DNA of 55,368 nucleotides from Euzebyales bacterium (GTDB lineage: Bacteria; Actinomycetota; Nitriliruptoria; Euzebyales; JAHELV01), in contig DATHVN010000135.1 of NCBI GenBank assembly GCA_035461305.1, forward strand, positions 1-55,368, written 5' to 3'. The stretch's first letter is position 1. Each line of letters opens with the position of its first letter. The position numbers and the translations under genes are program-made. The notes beneath the pieces are model-generated. The model was not told the DNA's origin. It did no database searches and saw only the letters and a list, made by a program, of their open reading frames with translations. This document shows positions 24,937 through 33,789 of the stretch, one piece after another.

Positions 24937-27870
24937 ATGGCACGCAGACGCCGTCGCCGCCGTGGCGGCCACCGCACCAGACTGCATCGTCCAGGGGCGG
25001 CCGATGCCGCCGACGACCTCGGGCCCCCACCTCTGGACCACGTGCGGGCGGCGCTTGACGAGCCGCACCCCCTGACGCTGCTCGCGGTCGCCAGCAGCAT
25101 GCTCCACGTGCTGGAGCCGGCGCGGCCGGCTCCGGTGCCCATCGCGGACGACGAGGACGCCCGCGATCTGCCCTCGGTGCCGGAACTGGCAGCGTCGTTC
25201 ATCCAGATCGACACCGTAGAGACGACGGCGCTGTTGGGCGTGTTCGCCGAGCTGATCGACGACGACGTCCTCGCCAGGCGGATGCGCCGCGCCGTCGCCG
25301 GGCGTACGCACCGCATGCCCTCGTGGCTGACCGGCCTGACGCCGATCGAGGTGCACACCGCCGTCGCGCTGTCGCACGTGCTCGGCGATGGCGACAACGT
25401 CATGCTCGGCGTCCGCACGGCCGTCGGCGACGAGCTCACGGTCGCTGTCTACATCGACCACAACCTCGGGACGGTCGTCAAGGACGCGTTCGTGATCGGC
25501 GAGTCGCTGGAGGCCGTGGTCGAGGAGTTCGCCGCCGCCGCCGACGACCCCGACGTCGCGTCGCACGAGCTGGGTCCGGCCGACGCACGCGCCAGGATCG
25601 ACGCGGCGATGGAGCTCGCGGCGATCACCTGGCCGCCGTTGGAGACCGACACCTGGCCTGCGTGCAGACCGCTGGTCCGGTGGGTGCTGCGGCACCTTCC
25701 GCCCGGCGGACAGGGCTACGTCCGACCGGAGTGGAGCGACCACGACCGCGCGGAGCTCACCGAGCGGTTCTTCGCCTCGCGCTTCGGTCGTGTCGAGGAC
25801 GATGCCGACGGCCGCAGCCTGTTCGAGTCGCTGCTGTGGTTCGGCTGTGACTACGGGCCCGGTGATCCGCTGCGGTGGAGTCCCGTGGCGGTCGAGATCC
25901 TGCTGACCGACTGGCTGCCGCGCAAGGTCGTGGCCGACGTCGCGTTCCTGTCCCGCGCGCCTGACCTGCTGCGCGCGTTCGTCCGGTTCAGCCACGAGGA
26001 GCGTGGCATCCGCGACGAGCTGACCGCCGAGACGTTGGCGGCCATCGACGACCTGGAGGACGGGTACCAGGAGGTCATCCGCTCACTGCGACCGCAGGGA
26101 CCGGCGGCACTGATGGCGGCGATGGGCGTGCCCGTCGGCGACGGCCCGTTCGGCACCGACATCGCACCATGGTGGGCCGACGCCAGCTACGAGGAGCTGG
26201 CGTTCGATTCACTGGCCCGCGCCGTCGGCGGTCGCGCGCAGCTCGAGGTCCTCGACCGCGCGGCACTGCCCGACGAAGCCTTCGCGTGGGACGTGGTCTC
26301 CGACGACGTCATCGACCGGGTTCGCGACGTGCTGACGCTGACCGACCAGTGCTGCGACGAGCTGCTCGACGTCGAGTACCGCACGGCATGCCGGCGCCTG
26401 CTCGCCGACGTCGCCGCAGCCGACCCGCAGATCTTCCGTCGTCGGGGCCGCGCCGAGACCGCGGCGGCCGCGATCGCCTGGATCGTCGGGAAGGCCAACC
26501 GGCTGTTCGACACCCACCGGACAAATGTCGCCGTCGCCGACGTCGTGGGCTGGTTCGGGGTGTCGGGCAGTCCGTCGCAGCGCGCCGCCACGATGCTCAC
26601 GGCCCTGGGAGTCGACGACGCCAGCGCGTACAGCATGGATCTCGGTACGCCCCGCTACCTGGTGTCCGAGCGTCGCCGGGATCTGAGCCAGCGTCGCGAC
26701 GCCCTGCAGACGGCACGGTCCCGGACGACGAGCACCGCACCCGACGACGATGATCCACGTGCTGTGCTGTCCGACGCCGTGCACGGTGGGGAGCTGGCCG
26801 ATCTGCTCGCAGAGCGACGGACGACCGGGGCGACGGCGGCCACGAGCGAGCCGGTGGGCGGCGACCTGACCTCGCTCGACGCGTCGCACCCGGACCCTGC
26901 TCCCAACCGGACCACGGACGTCGCGACCGCCGTCGGCTGGTTCCCACCGGACCAGTTCACCGTCGCCCGCGAGCGCTGGCCCGAGCTCGCGCAGCGCTGG
27001 GCCAGCGACGACCACACCGCGTACGCCCGCGGCATCCAGGGGCATTTGCTCGACCTCTCCCGCGCGGCGGGCCGCAACCCGCAGGTCGTGCCGCTGGTGG
27101 TCGACGAGCTCGACGCGTACGCCGAGGAGCACGGAACCGACCCGGGCGCTCCGGAGACGCGGGCCGCGTTCGCAGCCGACGCCGCACGTGGCGGACGTGG
27201 CGTGGCGTGGCCACCGCGGCGCAATGCACCGTGCTGGTGCGGCAGTGGGCGCAAGTACAAGAAGTGTTGCGACACGGTGCCGGCCGACCCGGCCCAACGT
27301 CGGACGGTGGGCACGTACGAGTTCGACGTCAGGCTCGCCGGCGTGTCGCCATCCGTGTGGCGCCGGTTCCGTCTGGACGCCAGCGGGACGTTCGCCGATC
27401 TGCACCACGCGATCCAGGACGCCTGCGGCTGGGAGGACGCGCACCTGTTCAGGTTCACCACCCCGGACGGCGCAGCGATCGCAGGATCGGCGTTCGATGG
27501 TGGGTTCGGAGACGTGGAGCCCGCCGCCCACACCGTGCCGCTGGGACACCACTTCGCCGCGCAGGACCGCTGCATCTACGAGTACGACCTCGGCGACAGC
27601 TGGATCCACGACGTCACCGTCGTCGACCGCACCGCCGCACCGGCGACGTTCGCGCGCCAGCTGGTCGACGGCGGCCGCGCGTTCCCGCCCGAGGACTGCG
27701 GTGGTCTGCCCGGCTACGAGCAGTGCGTCGCACTGGCGACCGGTCGGGACGACCTCGGTGGGCGGTTCGGACCGCACGGCCCCGGCGACCTGCGCGAGTG
27801 GCTCGGCGAGTGGGATCCCGAGGCGTTCGACCGCGAGCAGATCGCCCGCTGGTTCGACCAGCGGAGGTGA
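24937..27870 (+). CDS. 977-residue protein with DUF6398-like, SEC-C and pRiA4b ORF-3-like domains
   Basis: Large cytoplasmic protein with an Arg-rich start (MARRRRRRRGGHRTR). Residues about 60-480 form a long alpha-helical region I do not recognise. At about 505-570 the segment AIAWIVGKANRLFD and VADVVGWFGVSGSPSQRAATM resembles DUF6398, a helix-turn-helix-like module. A spacer of about 100 polar residues follows. At 766-778 is a zinc-binding SEC-C motif, CWCGSGRKYKKCC, and about 795-970 is a plasmid pRiA4b ORF-3-like domain (YEFDVRLAGVSPSVWRRF, DLHHAIQDACGWEDAHLF, YEYDLGDSWIHDV, FPPEDCGGLPGYE). The ATG at 24937 follows GAGGGG. No function is known for this arrangement. Its stop precedes the MOSC gene by 6 bases. 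Confidence 0.85.
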   Translation: MARRRRRRRGGHRTRLHRPGAADAADDLGPPPLDHVRAALDEPHPLTLLAVASSMLHVLEPARPAPVPIADDEDARDLPSVPELAASFIQIDTVETTALLGVFAELIDDDVLARRMRRAVAGRTHRMPSWLTGLTPIEVHTAVALSHVLGDGDNVMLGVRTAVGDELTVAVYIDHNLGTVVKDAFVIGESLEAVVEEFAAAADDPDVASHELGPADARARIDAAMELAAITWPPLETDTWPACRPLVRWVLRHLPPGGQGYVRPEWSDHDRAELTERFFASRFGRVEDDADGRSLFESLLWFGCDYGPGDPLRWSPVAVEILLTDWLPRKVVADVAFLSRAPDLLRAFVRFSHEERGIRDELTAETLAAIDDLEDGYQEVIRSLRPQGPAALMAAMGVPVGDGPFGTDIAPWWADASYEELAFDSLARAVGGRAQLEVLDRAALPDEAFAWDVVSDDVIDRVRDVLTLTDQCCDELLDVEYRTACRRLLADVAAADPQIFRRRGRAETAAAAIAWIVGKANRLFDTHRTNVAVADVVGWFGVSGSPSQRAATMLTALGVDDASAYSMDLGTPRYLVSERRRDLSQRRDALQTARSRTTSTAPDDDDPRAVLSDAVHGGELADLLAERRTTGATAATSEPVGGDLTSLDASHPDPAPNRTTDVATAVGWFPPDQFTVARERWPELAQRWASDDHTAYARGIQGHLLDLSRAAGRNPQVVPLVVDELDAYAEEHGTDPGAPETRAAFAADAARGGRGVAWPPRRNAPCWCGSGRKYKKCCDTVPADPAQRRTVGTYEFDVRLAGVSPSVWRRFRLDASGTFADLHHAIQDACGWEDAHLFRFTTPDGAAIAGSAFDGGFGDVEPAAHTVPLGHHFAAQDRCIYEYDLGDSWIHDVTVVDRTAAPATFARQLVDGGRAFPPEDCGGLPGYEQCVALATGRDDLGGRFGPHGPGDLREWLGEWDPEAFDREQIARWFDQRR

Positions 27871-27876
27871 CGCGGC

Positions 27877-28678
27877 ATGGGCCAGGGGGTGCACGGTGAT
27901 CGAGCCGGAGGTACGGATCCGGTGCGGGCGGACCCGCACGTCACCCACGTCAACGTCGCCACGCCGCGGCCCAAGATGGTCGGCAACCGGGTGGTCGGGA
28001 CCGCTATCGACAAGCACCCGGTGGACGGGCGGGTCGAGGTCGGCATGGAGGGCTTGGTCACGGACCAGGTCGGTGACGCGAGGCACCACGGCGGCAACGA
28101 GCAGGCGTTGTACGCCTTCGCCGGCGAGGACTACGACCACTGGGAGCACGAGCTGGGCCGTGAGTTGCGCCCGGGTCTGTTCGGCGAGAACCTGACGACC
28201 CGGGGCATCGACGTCAACGCTGTGCTGATCGGCGAACGCGGGCGCATCGGGACCGTGAGGGTGGAGGTGAGTGGACCCCGGATCCCGTGCGCGACGTTCG
28301 CTGTGTCAGGTGGGGGAGAAGGGCTGGCCCCGGAGGTTCGGCGCCCTCGATCGCACCGGCGCCTACCTGCGCGTGCTGGAGGTCGGCGCGATCGCAGCAG
28401 GCGACCGGATCGAGGTCGTCGACCGTCCGGACCACGACGTCACCGTGTCTGACGCCCATCGCATCCACCGCCGCGCCCGGGACGAGGCCGCGCGGCTGGT
28501 CGGCCTGCCCGGCCTGGCGACGTCGATGGCCGACTGGGCCCGGGCAGTGGGCGAACGGTGCGGGGGTGACGCGGCGGGGCGGGGGGACAGCGGGCGCTCC
28601 GCGCTGAGATCGTCGCAGACCGGTCAGGCGGCGTCGGTGAGGAGGTCCATCAGCTGGGCGGCGTTGCGCACGCCGTAG
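27877..28678 (+). pseudogene. MOSC-domain protein (YiiM type) with a +1 frameshift
   Basis: MOSC proteins carry sulfur or molybdenum-pterin-linked reactions. The first frame gives HVTHVNVATPRPKMVGNRVVGTAIDK, GDARHHGGNEQALYAFAGEDYDHWE, LRPGLFGENLTTRGIDVNAVLIGERGRIG and VEVSGPRIPCATFA, where PRIPC holds the expected active Cys. One extra base near 28300-28306 puts the rest in another frame: CQVGEKGWPRRFGALDRTGAYLRVLEVGAIAAGDRIEVV and the C-terminal helices ending near VGER. The shifted frame has no stop until 28678, inside the opposite DUF72 gene. A sequencing error or a real inactivation would look the same here. Confidence 0.8.
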
Positions 28679-29523
28679 TCCTGGTAGCAGTTGTTGAAGA
28701 TCGCGTGCGTCTCCGACGCGCCGTCGGCCAGCTCGGCGACCTGTGGTGCCCACTGCCGCAGCTCGTCCTCGGAGTACAGGTAGCGGAAGCGCTCGGCCGG
28801 GGAGATGCCCGACGCCTCCCACGTTTCGCTGTTGCGCCCGTGGAACCGCATGACCGCGAGGTCGGCCGTCACAGCGAGCACCGGCGGCACCGACGAGTCG
28901 AAGCCCTGCGGCTCGTCGACGCAGACGTAGGCGAGCCCCCGGTTCTCCAGCTGGCGCAGGGTCTTGGGGCCGCTCTCGCCGGAGAACCAGCTGGCGTGAC
29001 GGAACTCCACGGCGACGTCGTAGTCGGGCAGCCGGTCGGCCAGCGAGTCCAGGTACCTGCGGTTGTCACGTCGGTTCGTGAACCACTTCGGGAACTGCAG
29101 GAACACCCCACCGAGCTTGCCGGCCGAGTGTAGGGGCAGCAGGGCCTCGGCGAACTTCGCGAAGGCCAGGTCGACGGCCTGCTCGGGGAGGTGGGACAGG
29201 TAGGCCGAGCCGCCGCGGGACCGCTCCTCCGGGAGGTGGGCGAGCACCTCGTCCCATACCGCGTCACGCCGAGCGGGGTGGTGCGTCAGCAGCGCGAACG
29301 CCTTGACGTCCATGCGGAAGTCCACGGGGGTGCGCTCGGTCCACAGGCCGACCAGCTCCCGGGACGGCGGGTAGTAGTAGGTCGCGTCGACCTCCACCAC
29401 GTTGAACTGCGACGCGTAGTACTTCAGGCGATCCTCCGCCGACATCGACTTGTCGGGGTACCAGTCGCTGTCGCGGATGAGGGTGCGGTCCGTCCACGAC
29501 GCGGTGCCGACCCGGATGTCCAT
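28624..29523 (-). CDS. DUF72 family protein
   Basis: 299-residue TIM-barrel-like protein of the conserved DUF72 family (YecE type), function unknown. It starts MDIRVGTASWTDRTLI, as nearly all members do (RVGTSGW), with VEVDATYYYPPS, FRMDVKAFALLTHH, GVFLQFPKWF, VAVEFRHASW, YVCVDEPQGF, VMRFHGRN and HAIFNNCYQDYGVRNA in order. The ATG at 29523 follows GAGAGGAG. Its 3' end overlaps the shifted end of the MOSC remnant on the other strand. Confidence 0.93.
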   Translation of the reverse strand: MDIRVGTASWTDRTLIRDSDWYPDKSMSAEDRLKYYASQFNVVEVDATYYYPPSRELVGLWTERTPVDFRMDVKAFALLTHHPARRDAVWDEVLAHLPEERSRGGSAYLSHLPEQAVDLAFAKFAEALLPLHSAGKLGGVFLQFPKWFTNRRDNRRYLDSLADRLPDYDVAVEFRHASWFSGESGPKTLRQLENRGLAYVCVDEPQGFDSSVPPVLAVTADLAVMRFHGRNSETWEASGISPAERFRYLYSEDELRQWAPQVAELADGASETHAIFNNCYQDYGVRNAAQLMDLLTDAA

Positions 29524-29581
29524 GGGGCACTCCTCTCGCGAGCGGCGTCCGGCGGGTCCGTCCGCCCTCAGCATTCCCGAC

Positions 29582-30979
29582 TCAGGATCGCATCGCGCGG
29601 TAGCCGGCCATGATCGCCTCGACCGAGCGGTCCACGTCGCTGGTGTCGGTCTGCCAGTTCGAGACCGAGATGCGCAGGAGCCGTCGGCCGCGCCACGTCG
29701 TCCCGCCCATCCAGCAGGTGCCCTCGCGCTGGACCGCGGCGGCGACGGCGTGCGCGTCGACGTCGTCGAAGCCGACCAGCACCTGGTTGAGCACGACGTC
29801 GTTGTGGATGGTGATGCCCGGCTCGGCGGCGAGCCGCTCGGCGAACCGCGATGCCATGGCGCAGCAGCGGTCGACCGTGGTCACCACCCCGGTGCGACCC
29901 AGAGAGCGCAGGGCTGCCCAGACCGCGAAGCCCCGCGCCCGGCGCGAGGCCTCGGGCGTCCACTGCATCGCGTCGCGAGCCTCGTCGTCGAACGCCAGGT
30001 AGGACGCCTGCGCCGGATCGGTGCCGGTCGCCGCCGTGTGGCTGGCCGGGTGCGCGGTGAACACCATCCCCGAGTCGTACGGCACGTTCAGCCACTTGTG
30101 CGCGTCGACGGCCCACGAGTCGGCGCGGTCGATGCCGGCGATGTGGCGGCGCAGCCGTGGCGAGCACGCGGCCCACAGCCCGAAGGCGCCGTCGACGTGG
30201 ACCCACGCACCGTGCCCGTGGGCGACGTCGCAGATGGCACCCACAGGGTCGAGTGCGCCGGTGTTGACGTTGCCGGCCTGTGCGCAGACGATCACCGGTC
30301 CCTCGATGCCGTCCAGCACGTCCGCGAGCGCGCCGGAGCGCATCGCACCGTTGTCGTCGACGTCGACGGGCACCGGCCGCCCACCCAGCCCCACGAACCG
30401 CATGCCGCGGTCCACGGTCGAATGCCGCTCCGCACCCGCGACGACGGTCACCGGGGGTCCGCCGGCCAGCCCGTCGCGCTCGACGTCCCGGCCCACTGCC
30501 GCGAGCAGGTGGTGGCGCGCGACGGCCAGCGCCGTCGTGTTCGCCATCTGCCCGCCGGTCACGAGCCCGAGCGACGCGTCCGCCGGCAGGCCCAGCAGCT
30601 CCACCAGCCAGGTCCGCACGACCTCTTCGGCCGTGGCCGCCAGGGGTCCGCCGACATGCATCGCAGCGTTCTGGTCCCAGACGGCCGCCAGCATGTCGGC
30701 CGCCATCGCCGCCGGCAGCGCGCCGCCGGTGACGAAGCCGAAGTAGCGGGCGGACGTGGTCGCGGTCATCGTGGCGTCGGCGTCGCGCGCGAGGGTGTCG
30801 ACGACCGCGACGGGGTCGGCCCCTTCGTCCGGCAGGGGGCCGTTGAGCGCGGCCCGGAGCTGCTCGCTCGCGGCGGTCGCCCGCACCGGACGCGCGTCGA
30901 GGCCGTGCAGGTAGCGCGCGGCATGGGTGTGCACCGCGTCGAGCAGCCGGGTGGTCGTGTCGGGGTCGGGTCGTGGCAT
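29582..30979 (-). CDS. PLP-dependent decarboxylase/aminotransferase-fold protein
   Basis: 465-residue fold-type I PLP enzyme of the group II decarboxylase superfamily. The N-terminal region has SARYFGFVTGGALPAAMAADML; PLP-site blocks are GLVTGGQMANTTALAVARH, HSTVDRGMRFVGLG, AQAGNVNTGALDPV, WVHVDGAFGLWA and the Lys in WAVDAHKWLNVPYDSG. The C-terminal domain ends LRISVSNWQTDTSDVDRSVEA. The ATG at 30979 follows AGGA. Family members act on aromatic or acidic amino acids, but the substrate here is unknown. Confidence 0.9.
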   Translation of the reverse strand: MPRPDPDTTTRLLDAVHTHAARYLHGLDARPVRATAASEQLRAALNGPLPDEGADPVAVVDTLARDADATMTATTSARYFGFVTGGALPAAMAADMLAAVWDQNAAMHVGGPLAATAEEVVRTWLVELLGLPADASLGLVTGGQMANTTALAVARHHLLAAVGRDVERDGLAGGPPVTVVAGAERHSTVDRGMRFVGLGGRPVPVDVDDNGAMRSGALADVLDGIEGPVIVCAQAGNVNTGALDPVGAICDVAHGHGAWVHVDGAFGLWAACSPRLRRHIAGIDRADSWAVDAHKWLNVPYDSGMVFTAHPASHTAATGTDPAQASYLAFDDEARDAMQWTPEASRRARGFAVWAALRSLGRTGVVTTVDRCCAMASRFAERLAAEPGITIHNDVVLNQVLVGFDDVDAHAVAAAVQREGTCWMGGTTWRGRRLLRISVSNWQTDTSDVDRSVEAIMAGYRAMRS

Positions 30980-31017
30980 CCCGGATCCTGTGCTCGGGAG
31001 ATCGTGGCCGGATGCTA

Positions 31018-31225
31018 GGGGCTGCCTCCGGTCCCGGCCGGCATTCGGGCGCATCTGCATCCCGGCTCGCGTCGTTGCGGCTCGCGCCGACACAAGCCCG
31101 GTGTTCGTCGCTCACGCACCCTTCGAGCCGGGCGCAGCTGCCCTGGTCGCCGTGCGGAGGCTCCCTGGGCCGTTGGGACTCGAGCGTCGGCCGGACGACC
31201 AAGCGCACGACCGGGCCACGAGACA
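31018..31225. repeat. Dispersed intergenic repeat, copy 1 (about 200 bp)
   Basis: This gap of about 325 bases between the PLP decarboxylase and the TlpA gene has no supported gene. It holds a copy of a repeat also found at 45855-46068. The shared core GGTCCCGGCCGGCATTCG begins at 31030, followed by CATCCCGGCTCGCGTCGTTG and then the GTTCGTCGCTCAC block; similarity then continues, weaker, to CACGAGACAGACC near 31225. The remainder (31226-31306) is unremarkable. Confidence 0.85.
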
Positions 31226-31306
31226 GACCTAGCCAGGACGGCGGGGAGACGGCTCGATCGACGGTCCTGCTGACGGTCCGCGGCGGCATGCGATGCTGGC
31301 AGCACG

Positions 31307-31927
31307 ATGTCCCGGACCGAGACGCCGACCGAACCCGTGGCCGTGGAGCGTGCACGGTCAGCTCGCCCGACCCTGCGGCTCGTCGCGGTCGTCGGCCTGC
31401 TGGTCGTCCTGGGCATCGCTGGCGTCGCCATGCTGCGCCCTGACCCCCCGGCACCGGCCGCCGGCGGTGTGACCGCCGACACGCCACGGCTGGGTGCGCC
31501 CGACCGCGCGGTCGGACGGCCCATACCCGATGTGACGCTGCCGCCCCTGGCCGGCCTCGGGCCGTCGGGTGGCCTGGCGCTGCCGCCCGGCGACGGTGAG
31601 CCGATGGTCATCAACTTCTGGGCCAGCTGGTGCCAGCCGTGCGTCGACGAGATGCCGATGCTTCAGCGGGTCGCCGACGACCTGGATCTCACCATCGTAG
31701 GCGTGGACTACATCGATCAGGCCGACAAGGCCGTCGCGCTGGCGGAGCGGCTCGGGATCCGCTACCCGCTCGTGCGTGACGACGAGGGCACCTTCGGGCA
31801 GGCGGTCGGGCTGGCCGGCACGCCTACGACACTGCTCGTGGACGGCGATGGGGTCGTGCGCCGCCGGTTGACCGGCGAGCTCACGGAGCAGCAGCTGCGG
31901 GACGCCATCGCGGCCGATCTCGGGTGA
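31307..31927 (+). CDS. TlpA-family membrane-anchored thioredoxin
   Basis: 206-residue thiol oxidoreductase facing outside the membrane. One N-terminal membrane helix (LRLVAVVGLLVVLGIAGVAML) is followed by a thioredoxin domain with INFWASWCQPC (Cys109 and Cys112), TIVGVDYID, the cis-Pro loop GLAGTPTTLLVDGDG and a final helix. It heads the second bc module and is the first of two TlpA-like proteins here, so a role in keeping apocytochrome c thiols reduced is inferred. Confidence 0.88.
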   Translation: MSRTETPTEPVAVERARSARPTLRLVAVVGLLVVLGIAGVAMLRPDPPAPAAGGVTADTPRLGAPDRAVGRPIPDVTLPPLAGLGPSGGLALPPGDGEPMVINFWASWCQPCVDEMPMLQRVADDLDLTIVGVDYIDQADKAVALAERLGIRYPLVRDDEGTFGQAVGLAGTPTTLLVDGDGVVRRRLTGELTEQQLRDAIAADLG

Positions 31928-32046
31928 GCGCCCGCGCGCTGGAGGTTGGCGTCGGTGAGGGGTGATCGGTACAGTTGCCCTGCGCCGGCGGCGCTCCCCG
32001 GATCGGTGGATCGCCGGACCCGCAGCTGACGAAAGGGCGCTCGAGG

Positions 32047-32526
32047 ATGAACGTGATGGGGGACTTCTTCGCCACGCTGCCCGCCGCGCTGAGAGCGCTG
32101 TGGGACTTCGGCGACGGGTTCGTCGGCGTCGTCCTGATGGTCGCCAGCATCGGCATGATCGTGGTCTTCTCGGGGCTCGCGTACCAGCTGCGTGAGCGCC
32201 TGGGCTGGCTGTCGGCCCTGTTCGGCTCCATGGCCGTCCTGCTCGGACTGTGGTGGGCCCTGGGCATCATCCCGTCGGCCTGGATCTACTTCGCCGACTC
32301 GCAGAGTGAACTGTTGGCGGACAGCATCGTCCCGAGCGCGATCGTCATCGGTCAGCTCGAGGTCGCGTCGAACTTCTACAACGTGTTCCGCGACTCGATC
32401 GTCATGGCCGAGGCCACGGTCGTGCTGCTCGTGGGCGCGTGGTTGATCTTTGCAGTCCAGAAGCGGTTCCCGGGCGGGCTGGCCGAGGGTGAGGGGCGCG
32501 GCCCGACCACCGGCGGATACAAGTAG
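32047..32526 (+). CDS. Small multi-span membrane protein of the second bc operon
   Basis: 159 residues with three likely membrane helices: VVLMVASIGMIVVFSGLAY, SALFGSMAVLLGLWWALGII with a following aromatic segment, and EATVVLLVGAWLIFAVQ. The C-terminus is a hydrophilic GEGRGPTTGGYK tail. The ATG at 32047 follows AAAGGG by about 8 bases. It ends 16 bases before the ferredoxin gene, so it is most likely a membrane subunit or assembly factor of the same complex. I do not recognise a family. Confidence 0.75.
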   Translation: MNVMGDFFATLPAALRALWDFGDGFVGVVLMVASIGMIVVFSGLAYQLRERLGWLSALFGSMAVLLGLWWALGIIPSAWIYFADSQSELLADSIVPSAIVIGQLEVASNFYNVFRDSIVMAEATVVLLVGAWLIFAVQKRFPGGLAEGEGRGPTTGGYK

Positions 32527-32542
32527 AGGGGCGGAGCATCCG

Positions 32543-32887
32543 ATGGGCCTGACCGACAAGGGACTCCACCCGACGATCTTCGATGACTACCGCATCGAGA
32601 CCGTCGACCCAGGATGGCTGCAGGAGCGAGTCAAGCCGAAGCGCCACATCGGGCTGACGGCGGAGCTGTGCATCCTGTGTCGCGCATGCGAGGACGTGTG
32701 CCCGTGGGAGTGCATCTGGATGCTGGCGCCGAACATCGTCACCGATGCCGAGTCCGAAGAGGTCATGACGCTCGCGAACACCGCCACGGCGGTGTTCGTC
32801 ATCGATGACAACGAGTGCACCCGCTGTGCGATCTGCGTCGAGCGCTGTCCTTCGGACGCGCTCTGGCTGGGCCGCACGAGCGCCTGA
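32543..32887 (+). CDS. 2x[4Fe-4S] ferredoxin of the second bc operon
   Basis: 114-residue soluble iron-sulfur protein. Two cluster motifs are complete: C43-x2-C46-x2-C49-x3-C53 (CILCRACEDVCP) and C92-x2-C95-x2-C98-x3-C102 (CTRCAICVERCP). The spacing between them and the N-terminal GLTAELCILC resemble NuoI-type membrane ferredoxins. No signal peptide, so it acts in the cytoplasm. Its place between a membrane protein and cytochrome b in one operon suggests that it docks on the cytoplasmic face of the bc complex. This is inference. Confidence 0.9.
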   Translation: MGLTDKGLHPTIFDDYRIETVDPGWLQERVKPKRHIGLTAELCILCRACEDVCPWECIWMLAPNIVTDAESEEVMTLANTATAVFVIDDNECTRCAICVERCPSDALWLGRTSA

Positions 32888-33008
32888 CGACAACTCTGGG
32901 GGGCCTGGTTCCGCAGACGACTGGCGGACCGGCTCCGCCGGACAGAAACTGAAGAGGGTGACACGGCTCCGCTGACGTGTCGCATCGAGACAGAACAGGA
33001 CCAACCGC

Positions 33009-33776
33009 GTGGCGAACATCCCGAGCGCCGACGAGCTGAAGAAGCGCCTGCAGGACAACGTCATCTGGAAGTCGATGTTCCGGCCGGGCTCGATCTACCG
33101 CAAGGGCTACCGCGACACGTCACGCGACCGTGCGCTGGCCGCCATGAACAACGTCCTGTACCACCTGCACCCCGTGAAGGTCAAGCGTCACGGCCTCAAG
33201 CTCACCTACACCTACTGCCTGGGCGGCACCAGCTTCTTCCTCTTCATCCTGTTGACCGTCACCGGCATCTTCCTGATGTTCTTCTACCGGCCGGCCGCCG
33301 GCGCGGGCAGCGAGATCGCCTACCTCGACATGCAGAACCTGCGCGCCAACGTGCAGTTCGGCGATCTGGTCCGCAACATGCACCGGTGGGGCGCCCACCT
33401 GATGGTGTTCACGACCTTCCTGCACATGGCCAGGGTCTTCTACCACGGTGCCTACAAGCCGCCCCGCGAGTTCAACTGGGTCGTCGGGGTCATCCTGCTG
33501 TTGACCACGCTGTTCCTCGCGTTCACCGGCTACCTGCTGCCCTGGGACCAGCTGGCGATCTGGGCGGTCCAGGTCGGCACGAGCATGGCCGGGTTCACGC
33601 CGGTGTTCGGACAGCAGATCCAGTTCGCCCTGCTCGGTGGCGTCGAGATCGGACCCGAGACGCTGCTGCGCTGGTACGTGCTGCACGTCCTCGCGCTGCC
33701 GTTCATCCTGACCATCTTCCTGGCGGTGCACTTCTGGCGCATCCGCAAGGACGGCGGCATCTCCGGGCCACTGTAG
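33009..33776 (+). CDS. Cytochrome b, b6-like N-terminal subunit of a second bc complex
   Basis: 255 residues, the length of a split cytochrome b6 rather than a fused cytochrome b. Helix A begins YTYCLGGTSFFLF, where Cys70 aligns with the Cys of the b6/Bacillus QcrB YC(L/F)GG motif that covalently holds heme ci. Heme b ligands are H125 and H139 in helix B (13 residues between) and H226 and H241 in helix D (14 between). The Qo-side segment is GYLLPWDQLAIWA. It starts GTG at 33009 and is followed 13 bases later by the subunit IV-like gene. It would oxidise menaquinol in the membrane. Confidence 0.93.
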   Translation: MANIPSADELKKRLQDNVIWKSMFRPGSIYRKGYRDTSRDRALAAMNNVLYHLHPVKVKRHGLKLTYTYCLGGTSFFLFILLTVTGIFLMFFYRPAAGAGSEIAYLDMQNLRANVQFGDLVRNMHRWGAHLMVFTTFLHMARVFYHGAYKPPREFNWVVGVILLLTTLFLAFTGYLLPWDQLAIWAVQVGTSMAGFTPVFGQQIQFALLGGVEIGPETLLRWYVLHVLALPFILTIFLAVHFWRIRKDGGISGPL

Positions 33777-33789
33777 GGAAGGGTCGACG

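Noticed and set aside
29568-31487. 639-residue minus-strand frame
   Set aside because: Shadow of the PLP decarboxylase frame plus the intergenic repeat; Arg/Ala-rich with no domain.
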